Below, piece by piece: positions 38,101-45,021 of a DNA stretch of 56,220 bases. How positions within the stretch are numbered: position 1 is the stretch's first letter; every line of letters begins with the position of its first letter. Origin of the DNA: an uncultured Eubacteriales bacterium (GTDB lineage: Bacteria > Bacillota > Clostridia > Christensenellales > CAG-917); NCBI GenBank assembly GCA_900548005.1, contig URIZ01000013.1, forward strand, positions 1 to 56,220. Direction: 5' to 3'. The notes beneath the pieces are model-generated. The model worked only from the letters and a program-made list of their open reading frames with translations, ran no database searches and was not told where the DNA came from. A program made the translations under genes and the position numbers.

Positions 38101-39665
38101 CTGTCAACGCAGACGGCAACCCCGTCGTCGATGCGGACGGCAAAGCGGTGCTGAGCTTTGTCTATGACTTTGCAAGCGTTTCCATGCAAGCAAAAGCGTC
38201 AACTCTTGAAATCACGCTCCCCGCATTGAAGGGTATCAGCGTTGCTTCCACCGAAAACAACTACGTTTACACTGTCGGCAAGGACGGCAAGGGCATCAAC
38301 AGAGTTTATGACGTGTTGCAGGGCGAGACGGACAAGGACGAAGTCACCTACGTCAAGGTTGTGGACGGCGTGGAAGTGGAATCCGAGGCTGTCAACGCAG
38401 GCGTGCATGAAGGCGTCATCAAGGTCAAACGTTTCGTCAAAGTGGACGAAGGCGACACCAACGGCTACTTCATCGTGTGGACGAGCGGCGAAACCCAAGT
38501 CAAGATAACCATCGAAAAGGCGAGCGTTGCGCTCAAAGCCAACAAGATGAGCGAATACTACAACGGCAAAGAACACGTCTACGTGACAAGCGGCATAAAC
38601 AACAAGATCACAAGTGACGTTGCTCTCAGCGACAAAGACGTCACGGTCGGCTATGAGCTGTTTGACGGCAAAGACTACTCCAAGGTCACCAAGGTTGTCA
38701 ACGCAGGCACGTATCGCGTGACCATCTCGCTCTCGGACGAGTTCTTGAAGCTCAATCCCAACTACAAGCCCGAGTCCGTGCAAACCACGCTCACCGTCAT
38801 CCGCGCGATCGTCAACGTCACCTTCAACATCAACGAAGGCGAGTATGACAAGACCAGCGAGACGCAAAACGGCGCAACCGTCACCAAGATCTCGACGACT
38901 TACGACAAAGAAAGAATTTACGACGTCGCATACACCGTCAAGATGGACGACAGATGCAACGATGCGGCAATCGCAATCGGCAACGCGGACACCAAACTCG
39001 AGTGGAACAAAAACATCGAAAGCGCAGGCAGATACGCATTCTCCGTGGTGCTCGACTCCGAAGGCAAACTTGCCGCCAACTACAACTTTGTCGGCGCAAG
39101 CGGAATCCTTGAACTCACCGCAACCGAACTTGACGCAGGTGGCAACCAAGTCTCGTTCACGGGCGGCGGCGTTGTTGCAAACAAGCTCGTTGTCAAAGAA
39201 ATCAAGTCTTCAAGCGTGCTCGGCAGCGATATGTCCTATCTCGAAGCAATCGAACAATACGTCGCAATCTTGTCCAAACAAGCAGGATTGAAGAACAATG
39301 CGCAAGTCGCGGCAGTGCTCAGACTCGGCTTCTATCTCGACAATCAACTTGTCAACTCGGTCGGAAATGAGGCAACCGTCACCGTCAATCTCCCCTCGCA
39401 AGTTAAGAACATGAAGGGAATTGCCGTATACACCGTCACCGAGCAAGGCGGACTTAAAAAACTCACCGACTACAAGGTTGACAACGGCAAACTCACCTAC
39501 AAGACCGATTATGTCAGCGGCATCGTCTTTGTTGACGTCACCCCGCAATCCATCGCGCCTTGGAAGGTTGCCACCATCGTCTGTGTCGTGTTGGCAGTTG
39601 CAATCATTGTGACGGTGTGTGTTGTGGGAACTATAATTCGCAAACGCCAACTCAAAAACTCGTAA
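29172..39665 (+). CDS. Giant surface protein with YDG/MBG-type repeats
   Basis: A 3497-residue secreted protein. A signal peptide (RKKSVLLNATRLFVLALCFT and following residues) ends near ASADA at ~45-50. Residues ~53-535 have different codon use from the rest. Large beta-rich Ig-like regions follow. YDG-type repeats are seen near 1790 (VYDGTTAV), 1920 (YDKTQ), 2050 (DYNATD), 2150 (YDAKTS), 2283 (VYDGTTSA), 2379 (VYNGTP) and 2593 (YDGTTKF). MBG-type (mucin-binding-like) units carry KKYGDSDP near 1357, KTYGEPES near 1667 and KTYGGADP near 2860. A single transmembrane helix (WKVATIVCVVLAVAIIVTVC) and a basic tail RKRQLKNS end the protein; there is no LPXTG. It is probably a long, flexible adhesin anchored in the membrane. 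ATG 29172 follows GAGGTGG. Ligand unknown. Confidence 0.9.
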   Translation: MRNSNRKKSVLLNATRLFVLALCFTMVFAFALTSGNIGGINDRIASADAISGRLYAKDVYRSGITPDDYALSAFRTGFESIMRKGSAYKSEWNIGTVEFFDFDYKITDITYNSEKGKILSGDGSSEDYKDLLQITKRKDASDGLGGGLFSAPLDGNDSLSMVFNLALPEYLFNLISTNEEYKLTFDAQVDVSKGERIDKLSWQRACAKIATSSTPLSAINADHNSQTGATVGGGKKGEYGYKYNDTSQGSWKNSTISFTGLTLNRATPNIYVCIGVGESSGDCTVAFRGLKLTNVKLVRVNTADSATVTRVDGAAPVVESQYKDTVQDTFYPYRKDTTSSSDWPVWYESIEKKLSSHVDSVVNGEGKMYSYTNILKNGENGSAQYYKSSKITYIDAYNYLPGVYAEVEDFNNGIDGTNVQTMDNMLADDININYAAGIKRVTVGDKYIDMDAESPIEAAVFNLYDIAVGQGIGKNIYVEGEIVGWAYVHKINRAKISVSTYIYKNARISTEVADYGDYNNRTTIDYKGIDNIAPDSNVNTGTSIVGSDFLKSSADALAWLRQSKLSADASIKINEDDTSAGFSPYVWFYTVDKAPNLDLLNASTIMSFNSFADIKAAGIKPIALGEISSFDYDFVEGKAKSYGSKSYDQGNPSSMTGAVTGHGYYRFNFYIFDLAGNKGGVQSFYAKVDYDTPTYNLDLSYINKKNENVTISAEQNGAWATGKTTLKLTLTGGGFSGYTLVFEDAGAVHTLVVDGEGEFEGANYVGKLVKYHSTNSAAAQADGNSIVIPIESNLQKTTVAVTYEVVEGKSVFTFVIDTNVNVAWLTTFTAYAGQYDSAEVVEQQDVAVSYFNTDWKGGVKVLIDSTAPQNPLLSDSVDALDTYLNSLGGNYTALPDRRVWYTDAYRGYTVDLAFSDDIVNSDYASGITVFYGMKVVKNLAELQALGLLDIESKYADFKATDDLHAYFDRLNTTNGSALDGDQTALNLDLITSKEAGMRVVYTWAVDQAGNVSGLGVYYVLADANNYTVSSIVKANSALGSTANIAQTDVDGNPATQFKRGQTVNFNIGIEDGYVPFKFVKNDKTSTVLLENYLQNKRFALANEDFAGFVTFSETDVSNVQYVMDDPNSLDNLANTVFELSHRKVVTYTVTNTSVAYTAKETVVPLSFSDVKSKAAFVYRFVDNLGNELYLKEDGTTTTLAEEAKLGADGKPVYFVPVKPGEYKVNIYIPKDNDSYVTDDFAMDESGNQTFTAIAYSIIKGRATISAKASTSAYGSKIMLEYDVEGIAKEDMASEGINVSLVLNIQDFDPNKVYSIGSYTIVNNVNYDAVENYIVTYLSNEHVITARQITVHTWENSKKYGDSDPEFVFGVGANQFAYTTASVESVLNEIFGAGYEQTGVETLDGENFYLYKAGDRISRQTGETVGEYEFNADSALFDVDSNYVITIQNNQHFNIIKRKVVIDASGQFSVLPFGSTPDPSAIVPSYTIAAEDLHLQDEIAAIVSGKLSLAADGTDISGSVANYSQAIKYAVLLATAQNVNINVTLGENAEYIIYVTEQNAVVVKVKDGVKFEFVYGIQWNNATTITFDATKFDVTGKNAGEYDNITWTATISAGETLVNAGSYTVKFENAKLVKDGAELADKVFVESTTAVVNPATVVVKPTSTATQKTYGEPESVFGIGFGIASVNNVTSGSYAGKTFDEIKYLIDGTFARARYAKSGDLRWLGSRYDDATDSTGVVALPSADGDYYGYAVNSAFKSSDRNFVVVAQFDAAVRFVVNPKALTLHTKDIVGVSKVYDGTTAVNYGSTKVYDFASMLAIASDDVYLTVSAQYNKVGSPSNIESASIILKSLALAGDKAHNYVIASVVNDAIGAQVNGLDANTTYDFADVEQIEIVSVNGTSELIYIINGIIGVVKSDITIEKQYDKTQDLTINHVSIASTQNEQGIGTKMLAGALENKKAQIIAIESGKFSGVNVSSNYVVNVTLFFVFGDETDKIKIETDGIYDQPDVEVTKDVINGVKGIKVKLTNMSASITKRVLDENSFESISAVDRDYNATDIVNMNYTFKQGALVEGDTPASVGLRLMGVSASSNAGNHNVTVADLSASNDSEHTFVSDGNYTVNVDALNTYYSTKKVKVTIARAKLMPNVTFVAKEYDAKTSVAVTKNAGNDFTTAQFAVNLNEELKHFSYDASKVSYVLSTNGVPDANVTANEMHNVLVSGMEVKVEAGYESLLANYQIYGSRYNALEGYNTVGSVISGVIADYEIIEAAKVTKKVISLVQQDFDIKDKVYDGTTSADITIKLQEGRVVLGHEKHLEVEVSGTFARKQVGTNINVKIDNVALKAIDDIGASIIGNYELRRYNGTTSANIIERPVVIDADLGSRVYNGTPNVSKGNIKYTLDGIMPEEVDNYNVQTRNNAYYFDKNVEVVRDASGAVIYDAYGNSTVRDKRGTAYNPTLTNKTEKYINYVLVYGVNKIISGKKVLAYDDADGRHFGAPASGAAVTTYYYALETVQKYVLVSDTAKLDAAKAKNKLVGYFVTDKLQAAYFVTNDYTGEISGTTETPVPYVEAKGRIEQRSVYIAANGIKKVDGSTAYEKEYDGTTKFYGTLQGATPAETDAFFYEAGSVANVIGTDKVTIKDVSAQFDRAGTDALYVVFSVSGIEGEDAYNYTIASDKPSTVNLTAKIVKRSVTAALEDGETAYGTSLANVGGKVNYTLGGYALTLDGNSFYMNFKQYLVAVGFLTDETATVAAADEAFVKQLYGNTYNFLDNQFVKAGDAEVGEYIRLGGTKNDTISNLPKPKAVFSATKPGSGAVATSYMLTNGSAKNFAFAPKYTGNSPDGTSSKLTVVKKDLYVVTVGISYTKTYGGADPTVELRYLDSLGKDGIVSGETWTSVFKIGSVDYRPVVKLAIYNSKTGTITDADKYALISRRPAGDTTSKALGENEYYVFYLAAPNGVEYANIIANYNVILGGQNIKANAAVNADGNPVVDADGKAVLSFVYDFASVSMQAKASTLEITLPALKGISVASTENNYVYTVGKDGKGINRVYDVLQGETDKDEVTYVKVVDGVEVESEAVNAGVHEGVIKVKRFVKVDEGDTNGYFIVWTSGETQVKITIEKASVALKANKMSEYYNGKEHVYVTSGINNKITSDVALSDKDVTVGYELFDGKDYSKVTKVVNAGTYRVTISLSDEFLKLNPNYKPESVQTTLTVIRAIVNVTFNINEGEYDKTSETQNGATVTKISTTYDKERIYDVAYTVKMDDRCNDAAIAIGNADTKLEWNKNIESAGRYAFSVVLDSEGKLAANYNFVGASGILELTATELDAGGNQVSFTGGGVVANKLVVKEIKSSSVLGSDMSYLEAIEQYVAILSKQAGLKNNAQVAAVLRLGFYLDNQLVNSVGNEATVTVNLPSQVKNMKGIAVYTVTEQGGLKKLTDYKVDNGKLTYKTDYVSGIVFVDVTPQSIAPWKVATIVCVVLAVAIIVTVCVVGTIIRKRQLKNS

Positions 39666-39693
39666 AGCGCGCTAAATAGCGCCTAACTTCGTC

Positions 39694-39757
39694 AGGCACG
39701 GCTTGCCCCAAAATCACGTACGCATTTGTACGTTGGGTTTTGGTTCAAGCCGTGCCT
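39694..39757 (+). terminator. Long hairpin terminator after giant gene
   Basis: A 12-bp outer stem, AGGCACGGCTTG / CAAGCCGTGCCT, encloses further pairing (CCCAAAA/TTTTGG and CGTAC/GTACG), followed by TTCTTGTT. A short reading frame across it is an artefact. Confidence 0.88.
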
Positions 39758-39765
39758 TTCTTGTT

Positions 39766-39989
39766 ATGCATCTATTTATCGTGCTTTATGCAATTAACAG
39801 TAGCATCCGATTTCGCGCTCTTCATCTAAATCACGAGTTTTTGCACGATAAAATAATTTATATCAATTTTCTATTCGGGTGTGGGTGTCCCACCCTCAAT
39901 TATTAATTATTAATTATTCATTTATTTCTCCAATCGCATTTGTGAAACAATAAAATCAATTTAATATACGCAAACGAAAATTTTTGTCC
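39766..39989. repeat. AT-rich intergenic region with AATTAAT repeat array
   Basis: Bases 39896-39920 are an ATTAATT array preceded by GGGTGTCCCACCC. The array resembles that at 26567-26600 in opposite orientation. Nothing else is recognised in this stretch. Confidence 0.65.
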
Positions 39990-40018
39990 TTGAAAAAAAA
40001 ATTGGGGTGGTGTATAAT
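39990..40018 (+). promoter_or_regulatory. Promoter of rpiB and the V-ATPase operon
   Basis: TTGAAA (39990-39995), 17 bases, TATAAT (40013-40018). AAGGAG near 40035-40040 precedes the rpiB ATG at 40048. Confidence 0.85.
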
Positions 40019-40047
40019 ATATTCATCTATTGGCAAGGAGTTTGCTT

Positions 40048-40494
40048 ATGAAGGTGGCAGTTGGTTGCGATCACGGCGGTTTTGTGCTAAAAGACGCGGT
40101 GATCGGCACGCTTGAAGAGCTCGGTGCGCAGGTTGTGGACTTTGGCACGTATTCCACGGAGTCTGTGGATTATCCAGTATACGGCAAGAAAGTGGCGGAC
40201 GCTGTGGCGAGCGGAGAGTGTGATTTGGGTGTCGTGATGTGCGGCACGGGCATTGGCATTTCCATTGCCGCAAACAAGGTGAAAGGTATTCGCGCGGCGG
40301 TTGTCACCAACGAGTTTATGGCGGAGATGACAAGACGCCACAACAATGCAAACGTCATTGCGCTTGGCGGCAGAGTTATCACTCCCGAAGAAGCGAAGGT
40401 GCTTGTCAAGGCTTGGTACACCGCTCAATTCGAGGGCGGTAGACATCAAAAACGCATCGATATGATCACCGAGATCGAAAACGAACAAAAATAA
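40048..40494 (+). CDS. rpiB: Ribose-5-phosphate isomerase B
   Basis: A 148-residue RpiB/LacA/LacB-family sugar-phosphate isomerase interconverting ribose 5-phosphate and ribulose 5-phosphate in the pentose phosphate pathway. MKVAVGCDHGG is the phosphate-binding start, and MCGTGIGISIAANK holds the catalytic cysteine (~C69). The RRHNNANVIALGGR block has RHN where many members have SHN. ATG 40048 fits the family and the AAGGAG site better than the upstream frame. Four bases separate it from the first V-ATPase gene, so it is probably co-transcribed with that operon, an unusual pairing with no obvious metabolic reason. Confidence 0.95.
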   Translation: MKVAVGCDHGGFVLKDAVIGTLEELGAQVVDFGTYSTESVDYPVYGKKVADAVASGECDLGVVMCGTGIGISIAANKVKGIRAAVVTNEFMAEMTRRHNNANVIALGGRVITPEEAKVLVKAWYTAQFEGGRHQKRIDMITEIENEQK

Positions 40495-40498
40495 GATT

Positions 40499-40831
40499 AT
40501 GATAGACGATATTTTGAAAGAAATCAGGGATGCCGAAGACAAGGCCGACGGCATCATAAAGGACGCCAACCAAAAGGGCAAGGAAATCGTTGCAAAAGCC
40601 GAGAGCGACGCTCACAATCAAAAGAGAGCCACGCTCAAAGAGTGCAAGGAAGACAGAAAACTTGCAGTGGACAAGGCAAACGCAAACGCGCTTTTGAAGA
40701 GAGAAGACATTCTCAAAAAGGGCAAAGTTGCCGCCGACAAGGTGGTTGAAGACAAAAAAGCGGACGTTGAAAAAGCGTCGGACGAGCTTGTTCATGCGTT
40801 GCTTGAAAAGTATTGCCCCGCTTGCGAGTGA
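40499..40831 (+). CDS. V-type ATPase subunit G/H (peripheral stalk)
   Basis: A 110-residue, highly charged, almost entirely coiled-coil protein (residues ~5-95) with repeated Ala/Lys/Glu heptads and a short CPACE C-terminus. In V/A-type ATPases this small subunit (AtpH, NtpF-like) pairs with subunit E to form the peripheral stalk joining the catalytic head to subunit I. Sequence alone is weak because of low complexity, but its place at the head of the operon and its length are typical. Confidence 0.8.
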   Translation: MIDDILKEIRDAEDKADGIIKDANQKGKEIVAKAESDAHNQKRATLKECKEDRKLAVDKANANALLKREDILKKGKVAADKVVEDKKADVEKASDELVHALLEKYCPACE

Positions 40832-40868
40832 CAACTTTTGTTTGCCTGCTCGTCAAACGAAAACGAAT

Positions 40869-40892
40869 ATAATATGTACGTGCGCACGTACG
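40869..40892 (+). promoter_or_regulatory. TATAAT box followed by a perfect 16-bp palindrome
   Basis: TATAAT at 40869-40874 is followed after two bases by GTACGTGCGCACGTAC (40877-40892), a perfect palindrome upstream of the subunit I gene. No good -35 lies at the right distance, so an internal promoter is uncertain. The palindrome could be an operator or an mRNA hairpin. Confidence 0.5.
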
Positions 40893-40905
40893 CACGCGTG
40901 AAAGT

Positions 40906-42936
40906 ATGATTGTTGAAATGAAAAAGTTGGTGCTTATTGCGCACCGACAAGACAGACACAAATTGTTCAGGGCTTTGCAACGTTCCAAGAACGTTGAGAT
41001 TGCGCGCACTCACGACATCGAAAACACGGTGCGTCTTGACAATTCTGCATTTTCCGATGATATAAAAGTTCAGCTTTCGCGCATAGATTTTGCGTTCAAG
41101 TATCTCAAAGAACAGAAAAAGGTCGCTGAAAAACTTGCAAAAGTGACCGAAAAGAGCGAACATCCCTACATTTACACCCCAATCAAGACTCCTGCCGTCA
41201 GCTCGATTGCAAGGATGAGTTTTGATGATTTTGACCTTATCGGCACAAAAGAAGTGGAGCTTATGGCAAACGTTGCCGACCTCGAAGAGCTCTGCGCGCG
41301 CCAAAAAGAGATTGTTTCCATCCAACAAAAGCTGAAAGACGAGATTACGATGCACAAGATGTTCGCCTCCTTGCGCAAGCCGTACTCCTTCTACAAAGAC
41401 GGAGAGAGAGCGGTTGTCATCGTGGGCTACGTGCCTTCGCAAAACACGGCTGCGCTGCAAAAACTCGCCGATGAGAGCGAGCTTGCTTGCGTTGAATTGC
41501 TCCAATCGGAAAAGGTGCAATCCTTTGTTGCTATTGCGCACAAGTCAGTTGCGGACGAGTTTGTGTCCGCGCTGCAATCTCTCGATTTTGTCAGAGTCAA
41601 TCTCCAAAACGATCAAACTCCGCTTGAAAACATCAAGAAACTCAAGGCGCAAATCGTCAATCTCGAAGAAGAATCCGCCGAGCTCACCACTCGCGCACTC
41701 GTCAAAGAGATTTATATTGCCGATTTCAAGGCACTTTATGACTACTATCTCGTAAAATTGCAAAAAAACACCGCGCTTGACGGCTTTGCGACCACAAAAG
41801 GCAGTTTTGTGATGGAGGCGTGGTATCCGAAAGAATACGAAGAAGAGCTGAAAGCGACGCTTGAAGGCGTGAGCGACACGATGGTCTATGAGTTCAGAGA
41901 GCCCGAAGAAGACGAAGTCGTGCCGACGTACGTGAAAAACAGCAAGTTGGTTGAGCCTTATCAGGACATCACCAACATGTACAGCGCGCCCAACTATTTC
42001 TCGGATATAGATCCAAACCCCGTGATGTCGGTGTTCTATTTCTTGCTGTTCGGCATGATGATAGCCGACGCTGCATACGGCATTTTGCTTGCGCTTGGCG
42101 CATTCATTGCATACGCGGTGAAAAAGCCCGTCCCGGGCAAGGGCAGACTGCTCATCATCATCGGCATGGGCGGCATCTCCACAATCGTGTGGGGCGTGAT
42201 ATTCGGCGGCTGGTTCGGGCTTGATATATCGGGCACGTTCCTTGCCAAGATACAGCTCATTCAACCGCTCGAAGGCAACGGACCGCTGTATCTGCTCGGT
42301 ATATCGTTTGCGCTCGGATTTGTGCATATTCTTGTGGGTATGTTGATGAACGCAATCAACCTTATCCGCAAAAAAAGAGTGCTTGACGCGCTTTGCGAAG
42401 TGGGCACTTGGTATATGATCTTTGCAGGATTGATTATGTTTGCGCTCTCGCTCCTTTTCTTCAAGGGCAATGTTGCTCTCAAATATACGGGCATCGGCGT
42501 GGCGGCGGCAGGCGCGTTCTTGTTGGTGCTCTCGGGCATCCGCGGCAAGAAGGGCGCAAAGAAGATTCTCGGATTCTTCGGCGGCTTTGCAAAACTTTAT
42601 GACGGCGTCAACATTCTCTCGGACATCCTGTCCTACGCGCGCTTGTTCGGTCTCGGACTTTCGGGCAGCGTCGTTGCGCTTGTTGTCAACCAAATCTGCC
42701 AAGTGGTGCTGGGATTCTTCCCGCAAGGCTCGGGCGTGATTGCAATCGGATATATCCTTTGCGTGCCGATTTTCATCGTCGGACACCTTTTCAACATCGC
42801 AATCTCCACGCTCGGCGCGTACGTGCATAACTGCAGATTGCAATATATCGAATTTTACGGCAAATTCTACGAAGGCGGCGGACACGTGTTCATGCCTTTT
42901 GGAAACAATACAAAATATACATACTTGGAAAAGTAG
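40906..42936 (+). CDS. ntpI: V-type ATPase subunit I (a-like)
   Basis: A 676-residue membrane subunit forming the ion half-channels next to the K ring. Residues 1-~330 are cytoplasmic with coiled coil (stalk attachment). From about 365 there are seven or eight hydrophobic helices, including FGMMIADAAYGILLALGAFI, IFGGWFGLDISG and ILSYARLFGLGLSGSVVALV. The essential arginine that faces the rotor glutamate is expected in that last helix (SYARLFGLGLSG). Start is ATG 40906; ATG 40918 is an alternative. The subunit K ribosome binding site overlaps its stop codon. Confidence 0.94.
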   Translation: MIVEMKKLVLIAHRQDRHKLFRALQRSKNVEIARTHDIENTVRLDNSAFSDDIKVQLSRIDFAFKYLKEQKKVAEKLAKVTEKSEHPYIYTPIKTPAVSSIARMSFDDFDLIGTKEVELMANVADLEELCARQKEIVSIQQKLKDEITMHKMFASLRKPYSFYKDGERAVVIVGYVPSQNTAALQKLADESELACVELLQSEKVQSFVAIAHKSVADEFVSALQSLDFVRVNLQNDQTPLENIKKLKAQIVNLEEESAELTTRALVKEIYIADFKALYDYYLVKLQKNTALDGFATTKGSFVMEAWYPKEYEEELKATLEGVSDTMVYEFREPEEDEVVPTYVKNSKLVEPYQDITNMYSAPNYFSDIDPNPVMSVFYFLLFGMMIADAAYGILLALGAFIAYAVKKPVPGKGRLLIIIGMGGISTIVWGVIFGGWFGLDISGTFLAKIQLIQPLEGNGPLYLLGISFALGFVHILVGMLMNAINLIRKKRVLDALCEVGTWYMIFAGLIMFALSLLFFKGNVALKYTGIGVAAAGAFLLVLSGIRGKKGAKKILGFFGGFAKLYDGVNILSDILSYARLFGLGLSGSVVALVVNQICQVVLGFFPQGSGVIAIGYILCVPIFIVGHLFNIAISTLGAYVHNCRLQYIEFYGKFYEGGGHVFMPFGNNTKYTYLEK

Positions 42937-42947
42937 GAGGTATCAAT

Positions 42948-43469
42948 ATGGGCAACTTATCAACTGGAACGTTTATCGCTCTCGTCGGCGCGGTGCTTGC
43001 GGCGGCAATGGCGGGTATCGGTTCTGCAATCGGCGTCGGCGTTGCCGGCAAAGCGGCTGCAGGCGTTACGAGCGAAGACCCCGATAAATTTTCAAAGTGC
43101 CTAGTGTTGCAACTCTTGCCGGGTACTCAAGGTATCTACGGCTTGCTCGTTGCGTTTTTGGTGTTTGTAAAGATCGATCTTTTCGGTGATATGGCAAGAC
43201 TTTCCGTCAGCGGCGGCCTTGGCATCTTTGCGGCATGTCTTCCTATGGCGATTGTCGGCCTTGTGAGCGCGCTTTATCAATCAAAAGTGGCTTGCAGCGG
43301 CATCGCGCTTGTTGCAAAACGCCCCGAAGAAAGCGGCAAAGCAATCATTCTCACCGTTATGGTTGAAACCTACGCGGTTTTGGCACTTCTCGTTTCGTTG
43401 CTCGGCGTCATGATGCCGAAGATCGAAAGCCTTCTCGAAGTCGCCGCAAGCGCAGTGCCGATTGGCTGA
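42948..43469 (+). CDS. ntpK: V-type ATPase subunit K (rotor ring), Na+ type
   Basis: A 173-residue double-hairpin proteolipid with four transmembrane helices, forming the ion-carrying rotor. The single carboxylate is E140 (VMVETYAVLALL); the equivalent position in the first hairpin is glutamine (LPGTQGIYG). Residues that bind Na+ in Enterococcus hirae NtpK are matched by L57, T60, Q61, Y64, Q111 and E140. I infer Na+ transport. AGGAGG seven bases before the ATG is the best ribosome binding site in the operon, which fits the need for many K copies per complex. Confidence 0.95.
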   Translation: MGNLSTGTFIALVGAVLAAAMAGIGSAIGVGVAGKAAAGVTSEDPDKFSKCLVLQLLPGTQGIYGLLVAFLVFVKIDLFGDMARLSVSGGLGIFAACLPMAIVGLVSALYQSKVACSGIALVAKRPEESGKAIILTVMVETYAVLALLVSLLGVMMPKIESLLEVAASAVPIG

Positions 43470-43475
43470 TAAACT

Positions 43476-44051
43476 ATGTCTAAAGAAGCAATAATCGACA
43501 AAATTTTGTCGGACGCAAATCTCAAAGGCGACGCGATAATCGGCGAGGCGAACGGAAAAGCGGACGAAATCATTTCTCTTGCGGCAAAGCAGTGCAAAGA
43601 CTATTTGTACCAAAGCAAGACGGAAATCGACAGACTCACGCTTGAAATAGACGAACGCTCTCGCTCGGTTGCCGAGCTCGACGCAAGAAAGCTCATGCTT
43701 GCGGCAAAAACGCAAGTGCTTGACAGCGTGTACGCAAAAACGCTCGAAAAGTTGAGAAATCTCGACAAAGAGCAGTACGGTGCACTCATTTTCGCCATGC
43801 TCGAAAACGCAAAAGACGGCGACGTGGTGATTATCTCAAAAAGAGAAAAGGATATTGTCACCAAGCAATCTCTTGCGGATTTTGCAAAGAAGAAGGGCAT
43901 AAAACTCACTCTTGCGGACAAATTCGGCGATTTTGACGGCGGCGTCATAATAAGCGAAAACGGAGTTGACAACAACTTTACGCTTGACGTTGAAGTGTCT
44001 ATCTTGAGAGAGCAAACGGAAACGAAAATAGCAAAGGAAATCTTCGGCTGA
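43476..44051 (+). CDS. ntpE: V-type ATPase subunit E (peripheral stalk)
   Basis: A 191-residue protein: an N-terminal coiled coil (residues ~1-95, IIDKILSDANLKGDAIIGEA) and a C-terminal globular domain ending in VEVSILREQTETKIAKEIFG, the usual subunit E layout. It pairs with the G/H subunit as peripheral stator. Six bases separate it from subunit K, and the next gene starts two bases after its stop. Confidence 0.9.
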   Translation: MSKEAIIDKILSDANLKGDAIIGEANGKADEIISLAAKQCKDYLYQSKTEIDRLTLEIDERSRSVAELDARKLMLAAKTQVLDSVYAKTLEKLRNLDKEQYGALIFAMLENAKDGDVVIISKREKDIVTKQSLADFAKKKGIKLTLADKFGDFDGGVIISENGVDNNFTLDVEVSILREQTETKIAKEIFG

Positions 44052-44052
44052 T

Positions 44053-45021
44053 ATGTCAAACAAATTTGTCTATCAAAACGCGCAAATAAAGAGCAGAGAA
44101 AGCAAGCTACTCACCCTTCAGGCAGAGCAGCGGCTTTTTGACGCTCAAAACTTGCCCGACGCTTTGAAGGTGCTTGTCGAGCTTGGCTATGGCAGCGGAG
44201 CGGACGCGGACGGAGTTGACGCGATTTTTGAAAAGGAAGAAGAAAATCTCTTGGCTTTGCTCAACGAGATGAACGTGGACGGCGCACTTGACGCTTTTTA
44301 TGCCGACAACGATTTTCTCAACCTAAAAACCGCGCTCAAAGCGTATGCGACAGGCTCGAAGGGTGTGTATTTGCCAAGCGGACTTGTCAAAGTCGAAGAC
44401 ATAATCCTTGCCGTCGAGACGGACGATAGCTCGGCTGTTTTTGCACAAATGAAGAGCGCGATCGAGCTTGCAAAACCGCTCATTGCGGACGAAAAGGGCG
44501 TTGATCCGCGCAAAATCGATTGTATAGTGGACAAAAAGGCTTATGAGTACAAGCTGAAAGCGGCAAAGAAATGCGGCAAGACGGCAAAAGAGTATTTTGA
44601 AAGAAAGATAGATTTTGCCAACGTCGGCTCGTTTTTCAGATGTAGAAAGCTGCATTTGCCCGTTGACTTTTTCAAGGAAGGATTTATCGACGGCGGCAAG
44701 GTGAGCGTTGAAAAATACGAGAAGATATACGATTTGCCCCTTGACGCGCTTTGCGAGCTTTATAAAGGTACGCACGCCGAAAGGGAAGTCTTGTCCCTTG
44801 TCGAGAGCGGCAATATCGTTGCTTTTGAAAAGGAATCGGACGACGCATTGCTCAAAATCTGGAAGGACGAAGCGTCGGATATGTTTTCGGTTGCGCCTAT
44901 TGTCAGCTATTATCTGACAAAGAAGACGGAACTTAAAAACGTGAAACTCATTGTTGCGGGCATCAAAAACAAAGTGCCCGAAAAAACCATAAAAGAAAGG
45001 ATGCGTGAACTGTATGCATGA
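44053..45021 (+). CDS. ntpC: V-type ATPase subunit C (d-like)
   Basis: A 322-residue all-helical subunit that sits on the K ring and couples it to the central stalk. The start YQNAQIKSRESKLLTLQAEQ and RIIxx-type helices fit the family (vATP-synt_AC39 domain), which consists of three homologous helical units. Similarity is weaker than for A, B and K, as is normal for this subunit; gene order makes the call firm. Confidence 0.88.
   Translation: MSNKFVYQNAQIKSRESKLLTLQAEQRLFDAQNLPDALKVLVELGYGSGADADGVDAIFEKEEENLLALLNEMNVDGALDAFYADNDFLNLKTALKAYATGSKGVYLPSGLVKVEDIILAVETDDSSAVFAQMKSAIELAKPLIADEKGVDPRKIDCIVDKKAYEYKLKAAKKCGKTAKEYFERKIDFANVGSFFRCRKLHLPVDFFKEGFIDGGKVSVEKYEKIYDLPLDALCELYKGTHAEREVLSLVESGNIVAFEKESDDALLKIWKDEASDMFSVAPIVSYYLTKKTELKNVKLIVAGIKNKVPEKTIKERMRELYA

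Noticed and set aside
31101..39149. Long minus-strand frames (up to ~500 codons) opposite the giant adhesin gene
   Set aside because: Shadows of a highly biased coding strand. They are His/Val/Cys-rich with no domain, no start signals and no promoter.
39703..39906. 67-codon frame after the giant gene
   Set aside because: It reads through the terminator hairpin and an AT repeat array, with no ribosome binding site.
41545..42885. 446-codon minus-strand frame opposite V-ATPase subunit I
   Set aside because: Antisense shadow. Subunit I is supported by family motifs and operon position.
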